A stretch of DNA of 64,000 bases from CAZAMB01 sp964486335 (GTDB lineage: Bacteria; Planctomycetota; Phycisphaerae; UBA1845): positions 124,001 to 188,000 of the forward strand of contig CAZAMB010000006.1 in assembly GCA_964486335.1 (NCBI GenBank), read 5' to 3'. Position 1 is the stretch's first letter, and every line of letters starts with the position of its first letter. Below, one piece after another: positions 27,011-35,264 of the stretch. A model generated the notes under the pieces. It was not told where the DNA came from. It ran no database searches and saw nothing but the letters and a program-made list of their open reading frames with translations. A program made the position numbers and the translations under genes.

Positions 27011-28918
27011 TCAAAACTTCAAATGAATGTAATCCACGACGCGGTGCAGCGCCAGCCACCACACCGGGCGACGACCGACGGAAATCTGCGCCACCCCCTC
27101 CATGCCCGGTTTGAGCCACCCCTTCGCGTCGATCAACGTCGCCTCAGCGATGAACACGTTCTTCGCGTGCCGCGACTCCGCCGACGGTCGCGTTCGATCG
27201 ATCGAAAAACCGAATCGCTCGCCGGGGCGGGCGAATCCGAGAAACGTGCCGACCATGCTCTCGTCCACCTCGTCGGCGGCCCATTCGGGGATGGCGAGTT
27301 CCAAAGTCCATTGCCCGGCCGGAGAAACTTGAAACAACGGCTCGCCCTGGGGAAGCACCGCCCCCACCAGTTTTCGCGGGTCTCCCTGCACGACGACCCC
27401 ATCGATCGGCGATCGGACCGCGGACTGCTCGATGCGCCGCTCGACAATACCGAGGCGGACACGAACCAGCTCCTGATTGGCCGATGCCAGTCGAGCAGCC
27501 GCGGGCGATCGCTCCGCCATCGCCTTGTCGTGTTCGCGCTCGAGAACTTCGAGCTGCGCCATCAGTTCCAGACGTTGCTGATCCAGATCGCGATGGTCAA
27601 ACTCACAAAGCAACGCGCCTTGCCGCACGCGGTCACCCTGAACGGCAAACGTCTCGGACAAAACACCCGCCAGCGGCGCGGCGACATGCCGAACCTGGGC
27701 GGGCATCACCGAGCAGGGAACCGTCACTTCAAAGTTCATTGTTCCAAAAAGAAAATAAAGCGCGGCGCCGATCAACCCCGCGGCCCATGCCTTTTGCCGG
27801 TATTGACCTCGCGTCGTCAGCGTCTCCCGCAACGAACGCCACGATTCCCAGACGTGACGCGGCAAACTTCGACCCGCGCGCTCCGCCAGCACCAGCGACG
27901 CGCCGAACGGCTCGACGCGAGACCGAATTTCGTCCAGCTTCGTCGGCGTCAATGGGTGATCGGCGCGCATGCGAAGGCTCAGTACGGCCACGACGCGCTC
28001 GCCTGTTTTCAGCGGAACCGAAGCGACCCAGTCACCGTTGGCCGTCGCGTGCCATTGACGATGGAGGTGATGAATGGGCGGGCGATCCTCTCTGCTCGAC
28101 CATTCGTCGCCCAGCGGATACGCAAGCGTCGTCGCGGCGTCGACGCATTCCTCCATCGCGGCGCGAAGACTCGTGACGCCGGGACTGCGCTTGTTGATCT
28201 GATCCAGACCGGAGATCGAAAGCAGTCGAATATGCTTTCCCGCCACGATACCCAGCGCCGTCTGTTCACATCCAAGTCGATTTCGGATTTCGTGTGTGAT
28301 GGCGAAGGCCAGCTCATGCAGCGATTCAAACTTCGCCGCGTTCGCCGACGCTTGTTGCCCTCCACGGGGAGCTACACCACTCGCTTCCGCGCGACCGACG
28401 AAATCAACAACCAGCGAGGCGACGCGGCACAGCGATTCCAAGGTCGACAAATGAATCGTCCAGTCCGCCTCGTCACTGACCGGAACGACGATCGCCAGCG
28501 CTCCGATGGCCGGCCCGCTCGGATCGTAAATCGGCGCCGAAAGAAAGGCGACCTTCGCCGTTCCATTGCGCGCCTTGAGCAGCTTTGCCCAGGGGCGCGG
28601 CTCGGTAAGCGACTCCGTCAAGAAACGTTGCAGGCTTGCTTTCCAGAATTTCGGATCGCCGGGACCCGAATGGGCTTCTTCTTGCACGACCTCGGAGGCG
28701 TAACGAACATGGATGGCTCCATAAGGGCTTGCCAGCGCGCGAACGATGGCCCGCAGCGTTTCGCCCATGAATCGCTGCCGCGACCCGGCCGTTCGCGAAA
28801 TGCGGAAAATCTCGCCAAAAGCGTCCGCCGAGGACAGGCGCGCGGCATTCCCCGGTTGAGTCCGATCGGCGCTTCTTGTTGTGTCCGTCTGGGTCACGTT
28901 GTCACTTCCGCGGCGCAT
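27011..28918 (-). CDS. GAF-GAF-transmembrane-HlyD adaptor protein (635 aa)
   Basis: The N-terminal half looks like two GAF sensory domains (about residues 35-180 and 195-345; IYDPSGPAIGALAIVVPV and VPLKTGERVVAVLSLRM are typical core strands). One membrane helix follows at about 378-398 (WAAGLIGAALYFLFGTM), then a periplasmic HlyD/membrane-fusion region with the lipoyl half-motifs (VRHVAAPLAGVLSETF, AVRSPIDGVVVQGDP) around a coiled coil. The arrangement places a cytoplasmic sensor directly on an export adaptor. I used the ATG at 28918; a TTG one codon earlier is possible. It is 20 bp after the PilZ gene and 2 bp before the M50 gene, a tight operon. The GAF ligand cannot be inferred. Confidence 0.84.
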   Translation of the reverse strand: MRRGSDNVTQTDTTRSADRTQPGNAARLSSADAFGEIFRISRTAGSRQRFMGETLRAIVRALASPYGAIHVRYASEVVQEEAHSGPGDPKFWKASLQRFLTESLTEPRPWAKLLKARNGTAKVAFLSAPIYDPSGPAIGALAIVVPVSDEADWTIHLSTLESLCRVASLVVDFVGRAEASGVAPRGGQQASANAAKFESLHELAFAITHEIRNRLGCEQTALGIVAGKHIRLLSISGLDQINKRSPGVTSLRAAMEECVDAATTLAYPLGDEWSSREDRPPIHHLHRQWHATANGDWVASVPLKTGERVVAVLSLRMRADHPLTPTKLDEIRSRVEPFGASLVLAERAGRSLPRHVWESWRSLRETLTTRGQYRQKAWAAGLIGAALYFLFGTMNFEVTVPCSVMPAQVRHVAAPLAGVLSETFAVQGDRVRQGALLCEFDHRDLDQQRLELMAQLEVLEREHDKAMAERSPAAARLASANQELVRVRLGIVERRIEQSAVRSPIDGVVVQGDPRKLVGAVLPQGEPLFQVSPAGQWTLELAIPEWAADEVDESMVGTFLGFARPGERFGFSIDRTRPSAESRHAKNVFIAEATLIDAKGWLKPGMEGVAQISVGRRPVWWLALHRVVDYIHLKF

Positions 28919-28938
28919 CAATGCGCTTCATTCGGCAG

Positions 28939-29370
28939 TCAGGAAACCAACGATGATTGGGCGGGCTCGCCGGCTTGCTCAGGAAGGCTAATTGGAGAGA
29001 AAAACGCGAAGCCGGCCTCAAACGCGTCTTCCCGCACCAGTCGGCACCGAACGCATCGGGCGAACGTCAACGGAAGAGCCAGGGCCTTTCGGTCGAATTG
29101 AAGTCGGTAAACGTCTCCCACTCGAATGGGAATGGGAAACAACGCGCTGCAACCGCCTTCGGAAACATCTCCGGTGACTCCTTGAAGCTTGAGCTTCATC
29201 ATCTCGGTGGCGTTGCCCGGCTGGAGAACGACACCCGCCTTGATCGCTAATCGAAAGTGGGCGCGCTGCCGACGAATTTCCGTGGGCGTGTTGCGCTCGA
29301 GATCACGCAACAGGGCGAATGCCTCATCGCCGCCAAGGGAGCCTTCCCCGTTTTCCAATTCGTCAAACAT
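28939..29370 (-). CDS. PilZ domain protein
   Basis: 143-residue cytoplasmic protein with a single PilZ domain at about residues 33-125. The c-di-GMP-binding signatures are visible: the arginine-rich motif RRQRAHFR at about 33-40 and the D-x-S-x-x-G motif DVSEGG at about 69-74. The N-terminal 30 residues (GGDEAFALLRDLERNTPTEI) are helical and acidic. The ATG at 29370 has AGGAG about ten bases upstream. It sits directly before the GAF-HlyD gene, suggesting that c-di-GMP controls this export cluster. A 120-bp repeat separates it from the upstream HlyD adaptor gene. PilZ assignment rests on the two motifs; binding is not shown. Confidence 0.82.
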   Translation of the reverse strand: MFDELENGEGSLGGDEAFALLRDLERNTPTEIRRQRAHFRLAIKAGVVLQPGNATEMMKLKLQGVTGDVSEGGCSALFPIPIRVGDVYRLQFDRKALALPLTFARCVRCRLVREDAFEAGFAFFSPISLPEQAGEPAQSSLVS

Positions 29371-29400
29371 GTCCCCGGGCTCCTCTTGCCAAGTACGAAC

Positions 29401-29520
29401 GCGGAAAGAATAAACAATAGCGAGCCGCGGGCTTTAGCCCGCGCGGCCCTGGAACGCAGGTCAACCAACGGACTTCATGGTCTCGCCCGTGCCGATTGGG
29501 TAAGTCATTCTGCGTTCCTT
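29401..29520 (+). repeat. 120-bp dispersed repeat, copy 1
   Basis: It aligns without gaps, at roughly three-quarters identity, to the reverse complement of 46740-46859. Both begin GCGGAAAGAAT, share the palindrome CGCGGGC-loop-GCCCGCG (here 29426-29443, loop TTTA), and end with AAGTCA.TCTGCGTT. It fills the gap between the PilZ gene and the upstream HlyD gene. Confidence 0.8.
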
Positions 29521-29521
29521 C

Positions 29522-30511
29522 TCACCATGAATTGGCCGTCCGTTCCGGCTCCGCCTTAACGGACCCATCGGCTCCCAAGTCGCCGGGTTCGCGCGCTCCG
29601 TCAACCGCGAAGTCGACCATGACCCGCATCCCCGCCATCCAGCCGTTGTCCTTGTTGTCCACGGCGAGCTTGACCTTGAACGTCTGGCTGGCCGCATCGG
29701 CGACACGACTAACGAAAACCACCGACGCCTGCCGCGGCTGCCATTGCGGATCGCCGGGCCGCACGAGGTAACGATCACCCGTCGAGATGGAGTGGGCCAG
29801 CTCCAGCGGACAATCCACCGTCACCAGCAGTGGATCGAGTTGGACCAGCCGGACGATGCCGTCCATCGGTTCGACGGTCTCGCCCGCGTACCGCACGTGG
29901 GCCGCCACATACGCAGGAAATGGCGACCGAAGCTGGTATTCCGCCAGAGTCTCGCGCTCACGATCGTAGCCAAGCGCCGCTTGCTTCTGATTGAACACGG
30001 CAAGGTCATACTCGACCCGAAGAATCTCTTCCTGCGCGAGCGCGTCGGCCAGTTCCTTGGACGATGCGAAATCGTCCCCGTGCAGCCGCTTCAAGCGCGC
30101 TACCTCGCGCTGCGCCTTCGACAGCCGCGCCCGTTCAAGGTCCACCGGCAGCGTCGTGTTCATCGCGGCCTGCGCCAGCGCCGTCCGTGCTCGCTGCACA
30201 CCGTCTTCAAACTGCACGACGATCTCGCCCTTCGCGACGAATGCTCCTTCGTCAGCCAGAATCTCGGCGATCCGCGCAGGATAAACGCTCGCCACCGTGA
30301 CAATGCGATAAGGTTCGGTCATACCCACGACGGGAAGCGATTTGCCGACCGGCAATTCCTGTGCCCGGTTGGTCGACGAAACCATGCCCAGGCAAAGCGC
30401 GGCGCCAAAAAAAATTCGCGCATCGCGGAACCGCCGCGGTTTGCGATGGGAGCTTGGGCTGGAGCAGTCGTGGACTGTTCGCATGGGAGTGTCTGGTCGG
30501 TTCGAGTGCAT
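29522..30511 (-). CDS. HlyD/RND-type periplasmic adaptor protein
   Basis: 329-residue membrane-fusion protein with an N-terminal basic segment and signal-like hydrophobic stretch (ARIFFGAALCLGMVSS). The first lipoyl half is VYPARIAEILADEGAFVAKGEIVVQF, followed by a helical hairpin (ARTALAQAA...KQAALGYDRE) and the second lipoyl half (LRSPFPAYVAAHVRYAGETV). A beta-barrel region with SRVADAASQTFKVKLAVDN completes the adaptor. Such proteins bridge an inner-membrane pump to an outer-membrane channel. The start at 30511 has GGAGGG about 12 bases upstream; an ATG at 30484 is the alternative. It heads the minus-strand export cluster (PilZ, GAF-HlyD and M50-HlyD follow). No ABC, MFS or RND pump is adjacent. 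Confidence 0.85.
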   Translation of the reverse strand: MHSNRPDTPMRTVHDCSSPSSHRKPRRFRDARIFFGAALCLGMVSSTNRAQELPVGKSLPVVGMTEPYRIVTVASVYPARIAEILADEGAFVAKGEIVVQFEDGVQRARTALAQAAMNTTLPVDLERARLSKAQREVARLKRLHGDDFASSKELADALAQEEILRVEYDLAVFNQKQAALGYDRERETLAEYQLRSPFPAYVAAHVRYAGETVEPMDGIVRLVQLDPLLVTVDCPLELAHSISTGDRYLVRPGDPQWQPRQASVVFVSRVADAASQTFKVKLAVDNKDNGWMAGMRVMVDFAVDGAREPGDLGADGSVKAEPERTANSW

Positions 30512-30776
30512 TTCTATGCGGATCCCTCCATTACAAATCTTCGGATGATGCTCCCAACGACCTTAGACCTCCCATGCCTCTCCATGCCCAACCGGCTCGC
30601 CCCAAAAACACGGCAAACGCCGAGAATATCGGGCAGCGTGTTTCCGACGGCTGCGACCCCGAGCTTATGGGAATCGAAGGACGATCGAACTGTTCCCGCC
30701 GCGCCCGCAGGCCGATAACTCCAACAAGCCGGGCGGTCGAGCGTTGACTCCATCGCCGGTCGGAGTCCTTCGACGA

Positions 30777-32408
30777 ATGAACCAACCAACCGGACCAACG
30801 CTGGAAAATGTGCCACCGCCGGACCTGTCCGCCGCGAGACTTCCTCGCTTGATCCTCGGATGTGTCGTCGTTGCGGCAACCCTGATCTGTGCGCTTTCCT
30901 TCGGAGGATCGCACCTCTGGGCGTCGCCCGATGCCAGTTATTACGTCGAACTCGCGGGGGGCATTGCCGACAATCAGGATTTTCGAAGCGAACTGTTCCT
31001 GATCCGACCGCCGGGATACCCGCTGATGCTGGCGGCCATCTTTCGCATCTTCGGCGCCGCCAGTCCGACGGCCATTCAGATCATTCAACATGTAATGGTC
31101 GTCGCCACGACCGCCCTGGTTGCCATGATCGCATGGCAGTTAACCCGCCATCGCGCGGCCGCTCTGGCGGCGGGCCTGATGACCGCTTGCAGCCTGCAAC
31201 TCGTCTCCTACGCCAACCTCATCATGACCGAGGTTCCTTACACGCTTGCCCTGGTCGCTTCGGTGTACTGCCTGATCGCCTATCACTTGCATGGTCGGTT
31301 GCGAATGCTGGCAGCGGCTTCGGCGCTCGCGGGGATCAGCTATCTGTTTCGTCCGATCGGAATGGCCGTGATCGCGGTGTGCCTCGCGGCCGCGATGCAC
31401 CGATGTTGGCTTGAATCCGGCGTTCCGCGCAGTCTCGTGGCCGTTCGCCGCGTAACGGCCTTGTCTCTGGCGGCGATCGCCCCGGCGTTCGTCGTCGCCG
31501 CGCCCGCCATGCTTCAAAACAAGCTGATTCACGGCGGCGACCTCTCCAGCCGCTGCGCGAATCTGGCGCTTTACTTTCGCGTCTTTGAGATGGACAAACT
31601 CGACTCAGACAAGAGCGCGGCGCTCACCGATATTCGCTCCGTCGTTCGTGAGGCGGTCTCTCGCGGCGTCGTACCCAGGGATGCAAACTGGCGTGTCTGG
31701 GGTCCCGTGTGGCAGGCGTATAGCGCCGTGCGCGGCGCGGGACTTGCCGAATCGAGCGAGATCATGGGACAGGCCGCCCGCGACCTCATCCGAGAATACC
31801 CACTGGCGACGCTCGACAAAACCACCCGTTATTCATTTTGGATGGTACTGGTGCCCGACGGCTTCTATCGATTCCATCCCGGCGGTGCTCCCGGCCTAAT
31901 CAACGCAGCCGGAGAATCGGTCCGCGATCCCCAGGCCGATATCCTCGCCTCAAACACCTACGAGCCGATGCTTCGTCGATGGATCGACCCCTGGCAGCAC
32001 TATCTTCCGCTTCAAAGCGAGCCGACTCCGCTGACGTCAATCTGGAGCGGCGCCGCCGGGTGGTTTCGCCGTCACATCGAAAAAGGCCCTTCCATTTTGG
32101 GCGTGGGCGATTCTCCTTATGAGGCGTTCGGGTGGTTGTGTTTGTTCGGAATGGCGGCGGCCTGCTTCGCGCCGCGTCGTTCGACGTGGATGCTCATCAT
32201 CGGGGTCATTGCGTTTCAGGTTGTCGTGTCCGCGTTTCTGGCCGGTCCCACGCCTCGCTACGCCGTTCCTGTGCGCCCGCTGTTGCTCCTCTTCCCTGCC
32301 GTTGCGATCCTCGTTCCGTGGCGATTGGCCCGGCACCTGTTCGCCCGGCGATCATCGCTTGGACGCCACGCCGTTCCTTCCGTTCCTTCACCTACTCCGT
32401 GCGCGTGA
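30777..32408 (+). CDS. GT39/ArnT-like multi-pass membrane glycosyltransferase
   Basis: 543-residue polytopic membrane protein in the style of the dolichyl-phosphate-mannose protein mannosyltransferase (GT-C) superfamily. The first helix is followed by an extracytoplasmic loop with acidic residues (WASPDASYYVELAGG) and the motif FLIRPPGYPLMLA, which resembles the RPPLYP-type segment of bacterial GT39 proteins. At least nine hydrophobic helices can be seen, and the C terminus ends in a further helix pair. It likely transfers a sugar from a polyprenyl carrier onto lipid or protein outside the cytoplasm; the acceptor is unknown. The ATG at 30777 has GGAG upstream; a TTG at 30744 is in frame. Its last 17 bp overlap the 3' end of the convergent GT9 gene. 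Confidence 0.82.
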   Translation: MNQPTGPTLENVPPPDLSAARLPRLILGCVVVAATLICALSFGGSHLWASPDASYYVELAGGIADNQDFRSELFLIRPPGYPLMLAAIFRIFGAASPTAIQIIQHVMVVATTALVAMIAWQLTRHRAAALAAGLMTACSLQLVSYANLIMTEVPYTLALVASVYCLIAYHLHGRLRMLAAASALAGISYLFRPIGMAVIAVCLAAAMHRCWLESGVPRSLVAVRRVTALSLAAIAPAFVVAAPAMLQNKLIHGGDLSSRCANLALYFRVFEMDKLDSDKSAALTDIRSVVREAVSRGVVPRDANWRVWGPVWQAYSAVRGAGLAESSEIMGQAARDLIREYPLATLDKTTRYSFWMVLVPDGFYRFHPGGAPGLINAAGESVRDPQADILASNTYEPMLRRWIDPWQHYLPLQSEPTPLTSIWSGAAGWFRRHIEKGPSILGVGDSPYEAFGWLCLFGMAAACFAPRRSTWMLIIGVIAFQVVVSAFLAGPTPRYAVPVRPLLLLFPAVAILVPWRLARHLFARRSSLGRHAVPSVPSPTPCA

Positions 32409-33612
32409 CAATGGATTCCATCGGCCTCCCCTTGGACCGATCCAGAAGATCGCATGAAGCACTGTAAACCGTCTCCGCGGAGATTAAATCCATGCATCGA
32501 AGATGACCGAGTGGACAAGCTCGCTGCTGGCAAGGACCGCAATCCACGTCCACCCGAACAATTCGCTCGTTGGCATGCTTCGTCGCCGTCCAGTCAGGGT
32601 GGGTCGATCCGAACACCGTCACCGCCGGAACTCCGAAGGCCTTGGCGATGTGCCGCGGTCCCGCGTCGTTGCCGATCCACAACGTCGCCCGGCGGATCAA
32701 TGACTTCAGCTCACCCAGCGACAGAAGCGGATCGTCGAAGACCAGAGGTTTGCATTTCATGTTCGCCGCGATGGCTCGCGCGATCGGCTCCTCGCCCGGA
32801 CCGCACGTGACCACGACCCTCGCGCTTCGCTCAACCATCAACCGATCCGCGACCGCCCCGAACCGATCGGGCATCCAGCACTTCGACGCGCCGAACTTCG
32901 CCCCGGGACTCATCACCACCAACGAGTCGGCGCGCCCCGCGCCAAGCGACTCCATCCGCCGCCGAACGCCTTCGTCGCATTCGTGCGTGGTGAAAAGTTC
33001 CAATCGATCGCCGGGATCGCCGCAACCCAGCGCTCGCGAAAGTTGACCGTAATACTCCACCAGCGGCATCGGAACGTATTGCCCCAGCGATCGCGGCAGT
33101 TCCGTCCCGAGTCGAACAGCCGGTGCATTCCACGCCTCTCGCAGCCCCCAGATTTCGGCGGCTGCCCGCTCGGCGTTTTCCTGCCAGCCGGGTCGCCGGT
33201 TCGGCACCGAGATCGCATCCGTCAGCAACAGGTTCCGCCCGTCGCGGTCGAAGCCGATGCGCCGCTTTGCTCCGATGAGCAACGCAAGGAGCGCCGACCG
33301 AAAGGAGTTCGGAAGCAGAATGGCAGAGTCAAAAGGCTTCCGCCGAAGTGACCGGACGAACGTGCGAAAGTCGCGGTGAAGCAGCGATCGATGAGCGCGC
33401 GGCGGCCATTCCACGCACTCGTCCATCCAGTCGCCGCCGCGAACCAACTCGCGAAGGTTCGGCTCGATGAGCAACGCAATTCTCGCGTCCCTGAATCGTC
33501 CCCGAATCGCGCGGAGCAGCGGCGTGGCCATCACGAAATCGCCCACCCACGTCGGCGCGACCACTAAAATCGTCCGCCATTCGTCGAAACCGGTTAACGC
33601 GACCTGGCCCAT
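32392..33612 (-). CDS. glycosyltransferase family 9 (lipopolysaccharide heptosyltransferase-like)
   Basis: 406-residue GT9 protein resembling heptosyltransferase II. The N-terminal family pattern is WVGDFVMATPLLRAIRGRF (about residues 22-40), and the mid-region has LLPNSFRSALLALLIGAKRRIGFDRDGR. The C-terminal donor-binding domain shows PGAKFGASKCWMPDRFGAVADRL, WIGNDAGPRHIAKAFGVPAVTVFGSTHP and the conserved cysteine-rich tail (CGPCQQRACPLGHLRCM). It would add heptose or a related sugar to a lipid A core on the inner face of the membrane. No rfa/waa cluster surrounds it; the convergent GT39-like gene is the only envelope neighbour, and the two share 17 bp at their 3' ends. Confidence 0.9.
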   Translation of the reverse strand: MGQVALTGFDEWRTILVVAPTWVGDFVMATPLLRAIRGRFRDARIALLIEPNLRELVRGGDWMDECVEWPPRAHRSLLHRDFRTFVRSLRRKPFDSAILLPNSFRSALLALLIGAKRRIGFDRDGRNLLLTDAISVPNRRPGWQENAERAAAEIWGLREAWNAPAVRLGTELPRSLGQYVPMPLVEYYGQLSRALGCGDPGDRLELFTTHECDEGVRRRMESLGAGRADSLVVMSPGAKFGASKCWMPDRFGAVADRLMVERSARVVVTCGPGEEPIARAIAANMKCKPLVFDDPLLSLGELKSLIRRATLWIGNDAGPRHIAKAFGVPAVTVFGSTHPDWTATKHANERIVRVDVDCGPCQQRACPLGHLRCMDLISAETVYSASCDLLDRSKGRPMESIVTRTE

Positions 33613-33743
33613 TCAGCCATTATAATTCAGTCGCGAGCGCTTCACCACAAAGCATCCATTCAACGCGTGCTTCAGCTGCCCCAACGGTTTGACGTCGCGC
33701 GGCCGGTGTTCTGCCGGCCGGCGACGACCAAACCAATGCCGAC

Positions 33744-34652
33744 TCATTCTCCGCCGCCGTCGTCCGGACACGGTCCCAGCGAATCACCGTGCCGCAGATG
33801 CGCTTCGAGTGCTCGACCGCCAACCTTGATCGTTTTTGCCCGGTCGGGGTTGCCGCGCGGAACGTGACAAAGCACCGCGCCTTGATGAATCGTGATTCGG
33901 GCGATCATCGCCCCCGGTCGCGTGAAATCCGCCGCAACCGCGTCGAAGAAAATGCCAGGACCCGACGTGCCGCCGAGAATGATCGGTGTCCCGCCCGGAT
34001 TGCCCATCGATCCGATGAAACCCGGATGCGGATGCACCGGCTCTGACGTGGTCATTCCCGTGTTCGGCGCGGTTTGATTGAAAAACGCCGCGTCCATTTC
34101 CGTATTGGCTTCGGTTCCCGCGTCCCAGACCATCGAACCCATCACCATGATCGTTCGCGTGCCCATGAACTTCCCGCGATGATTGAACAGCGGAAAGGCC
34201 ATCGGGTTGTTGTTGCCGATGAACGCGTCGTTGGAGGGAATGATCATCGACGCATAACTGAAATATCCCTGCGAAACCGCGTCGATATCGAAGATCATCA
34301 CCGACCGGTCACCGGGATCGAACACCGGCGCACCCGGAAATCCATCCGGCGCGAACAGCACTTCGTCAAAACCACCGGCCCCGGCCGCCGAACTTGCAGC
34401 GAACCCTCCGCGAAGCGCGCCGAGATCGCCGTCCTCGGCCATTCGCTCGATCCCGCCGCCGGCGGGCACGGCCTCGCCGTCGTTAAACAGATCGAACGAT
34501 CCGTCGTGAAACGCGATCCACATCGGCGTAAAAAACACGCCCTGCGCCGGGGCGAGATTCTCAACCACGACAGTCACCGTCTCGGCTCGCGCTGCCGGCG
34601 CGATCGCGGACAGCGCCAACAAAGCGCACGACTTTCTCACTGCATTCAGCAT
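33744..34652 (-). CDS. exported Spondin_N domain protein with C-terminal CHxPxGNP motif
   Basis: 302-residue secreted protein. A signal peptide (MLNAVRKSCALLALSAIAPAARA) precedes a Spondin_N domain at about residues 24-235, recognised from VVENLAPAQGVFFTPMWIAFHDGSFDLF, the SMIIPSNDAFIGNN segment and VWDAGTEANTE. The last 45 residues carry a separate short motif (LCHVPRGNP...AHLRHGDSLGPC) that I know from the ends of other bacterial exported proteins. Its role is probably extracellular, in adhesion or matrix; nothing suggests catalysis. The ATG at 34652 has AGGAG eight to ten bases upstream. The 131-bp gap to the next gene contains a 7-bp GC-rich hairpin (CGGCCGG / CCGGCCG) without a T-tract. 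Confidence 0.87.
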   Translation of the reverse strand: MLNAVRKSCALLALSAIAPAARAETVTVVVENLAPAQGVFFTPMWIAFHDGSFDLFNDGEAVPAGGGIERMAEDGDLGALRGGFAASSAAGAGGFDEVLFAPDGFPGAPVFDPGDRSVMIFDIDAVSQGYFSYASMIIPSNDAFIGNNNPMAFPLFNHRGKFMGTRTIMVMGSMVWDAGTEANTEMDAAFFNQTAPNTGMTTSEPVHPHPGFIGSMGNPGGTPIILGGTSGPGIFFDAVAADFTRPGAMIARITIHQGAVLCHVPRGNPDRAKTIKVGGRALEAHLRHGDSLGPCPDDGGGE

Positions 34653-34832
34653 CAGACTTCTCCTTCATTTTGTAGACTCGGAAACCCCAACGATTCCGCC
34701 GCGATCGGCCGCCGATTCTCTTCAGATCGTGCGCCGACTAAGCGTAGGCAAAACCGCTCCAACTGTGGATTGGACGTGCCGAATGGAAGAACCTTACAAA
34801 AACTTGAAGCCGTTTCAATCCTCTCGTAGCGA

Positions 34833-34922
34833 GCTGCGGACTGCTCCCCTTTACGCGGAACGTCTAGGACGCGGGCGGCGCGCGGCGCTGCGGACTGCTC
34901 CCCTCTACGCGGAACGTCTAGG
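34833..34922 (+). repeat. tandem 54-bp repeat, two copies
   Basis: GCTGCGGACTGCTCCCC starts at 34833 and again at 34887; TACGCGGAACGTCTAGG follows in both. The copies differ at one base over about 35 bp. A third, decayed relative (GCGAACTGCTCCC) starts near 34993. Confidence 0.85.
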
Positions 34923-35053
34923 GTCAGTCCGCGCGGCCCCGTCGCCGTCCCCGTTACTAAAGGGGACCACAGGGTGTGCATCTTCTCAAGCCGCGAACTG
35001 CTCCCTATTACTCATAGCGTCAAGGGTCATTCCGCGCGCCCCTCCTCCCTTTT

Positions 35054-35110
35054 GAGCCCCGGCAGGGGCCAGGGAATGTAGCCACGGGTGAAGCGAAGCG
35101 CAACCCGTGG
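35054..35110 (+). repeat. double-hairpin repeat unit (55-bp family)
   Basis: GAGCCCC-GGCA-GGGGC forms hairpin one; GGAATGTAG follows; then CCACGGGT and ACCCGTGG pair around GAAGCGAAGCGCA. The same unit recurs at 38035, in tandem from 41561, and as a fragment after the assembly gap at 41806. Confidence 0.85.
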
Positions 35111-35165
35111 TCGGCGTCGTGAAGAAAATCCCGCCCCGCAGCGGGCGGAGGAATCCATTCCCGCG

Positions 35166-35207
35166 AGCCGCGGACTCGACCAACCGGCTGGCCGGCAGCC
35201 CGCGCGG
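35166..35207 (+). repeat. direct repeat on the 3' side of the E1 gene
   Basis: Shares AGCCGCGGACT.GACCAACC and the following GGCCGGCA.CCCGCG with 37981-38022, nearly identical over about 42 bp. The two copies bracket the fused E1 gene. Confidence 0.75.
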
Positions 35208-35264
35208 ACTCCCGCTCGAGTTGAACGCCCATCCGTCAGGATTGCTTTGACCCTGCATCGGAAC

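Larger units (their letters stand above)
34653..35264. other. repeat-filled intergenic region
   Basis: No gene is supported. It contains the tandem 54-bp unit (34833-34922, with a decayed third copy near 34990), one full 55-bp-type hairpin unit (35054-35110), a second GC hairpin at about 35131-35150 followed by AGGAATCC, and a direct repeat (35166-35207) shared with 37981-38022. Confidence 0.7.

Noticed and set aside
26972..29101. Long plus-strand frame opposite the M50 and GAF-HlyD genes
   Set aside because: It crosses two minus-strand genes with clear domains; arginine-rich composition marks it as a shadow.
33690..33722. GC-rich hairpin (CGGCCGG / CCGGCCG) between the Spondin_N and GT9 genes
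   Set aside because: No T-tract on either strand; it may be a repeat palindrome rather than a terminator.
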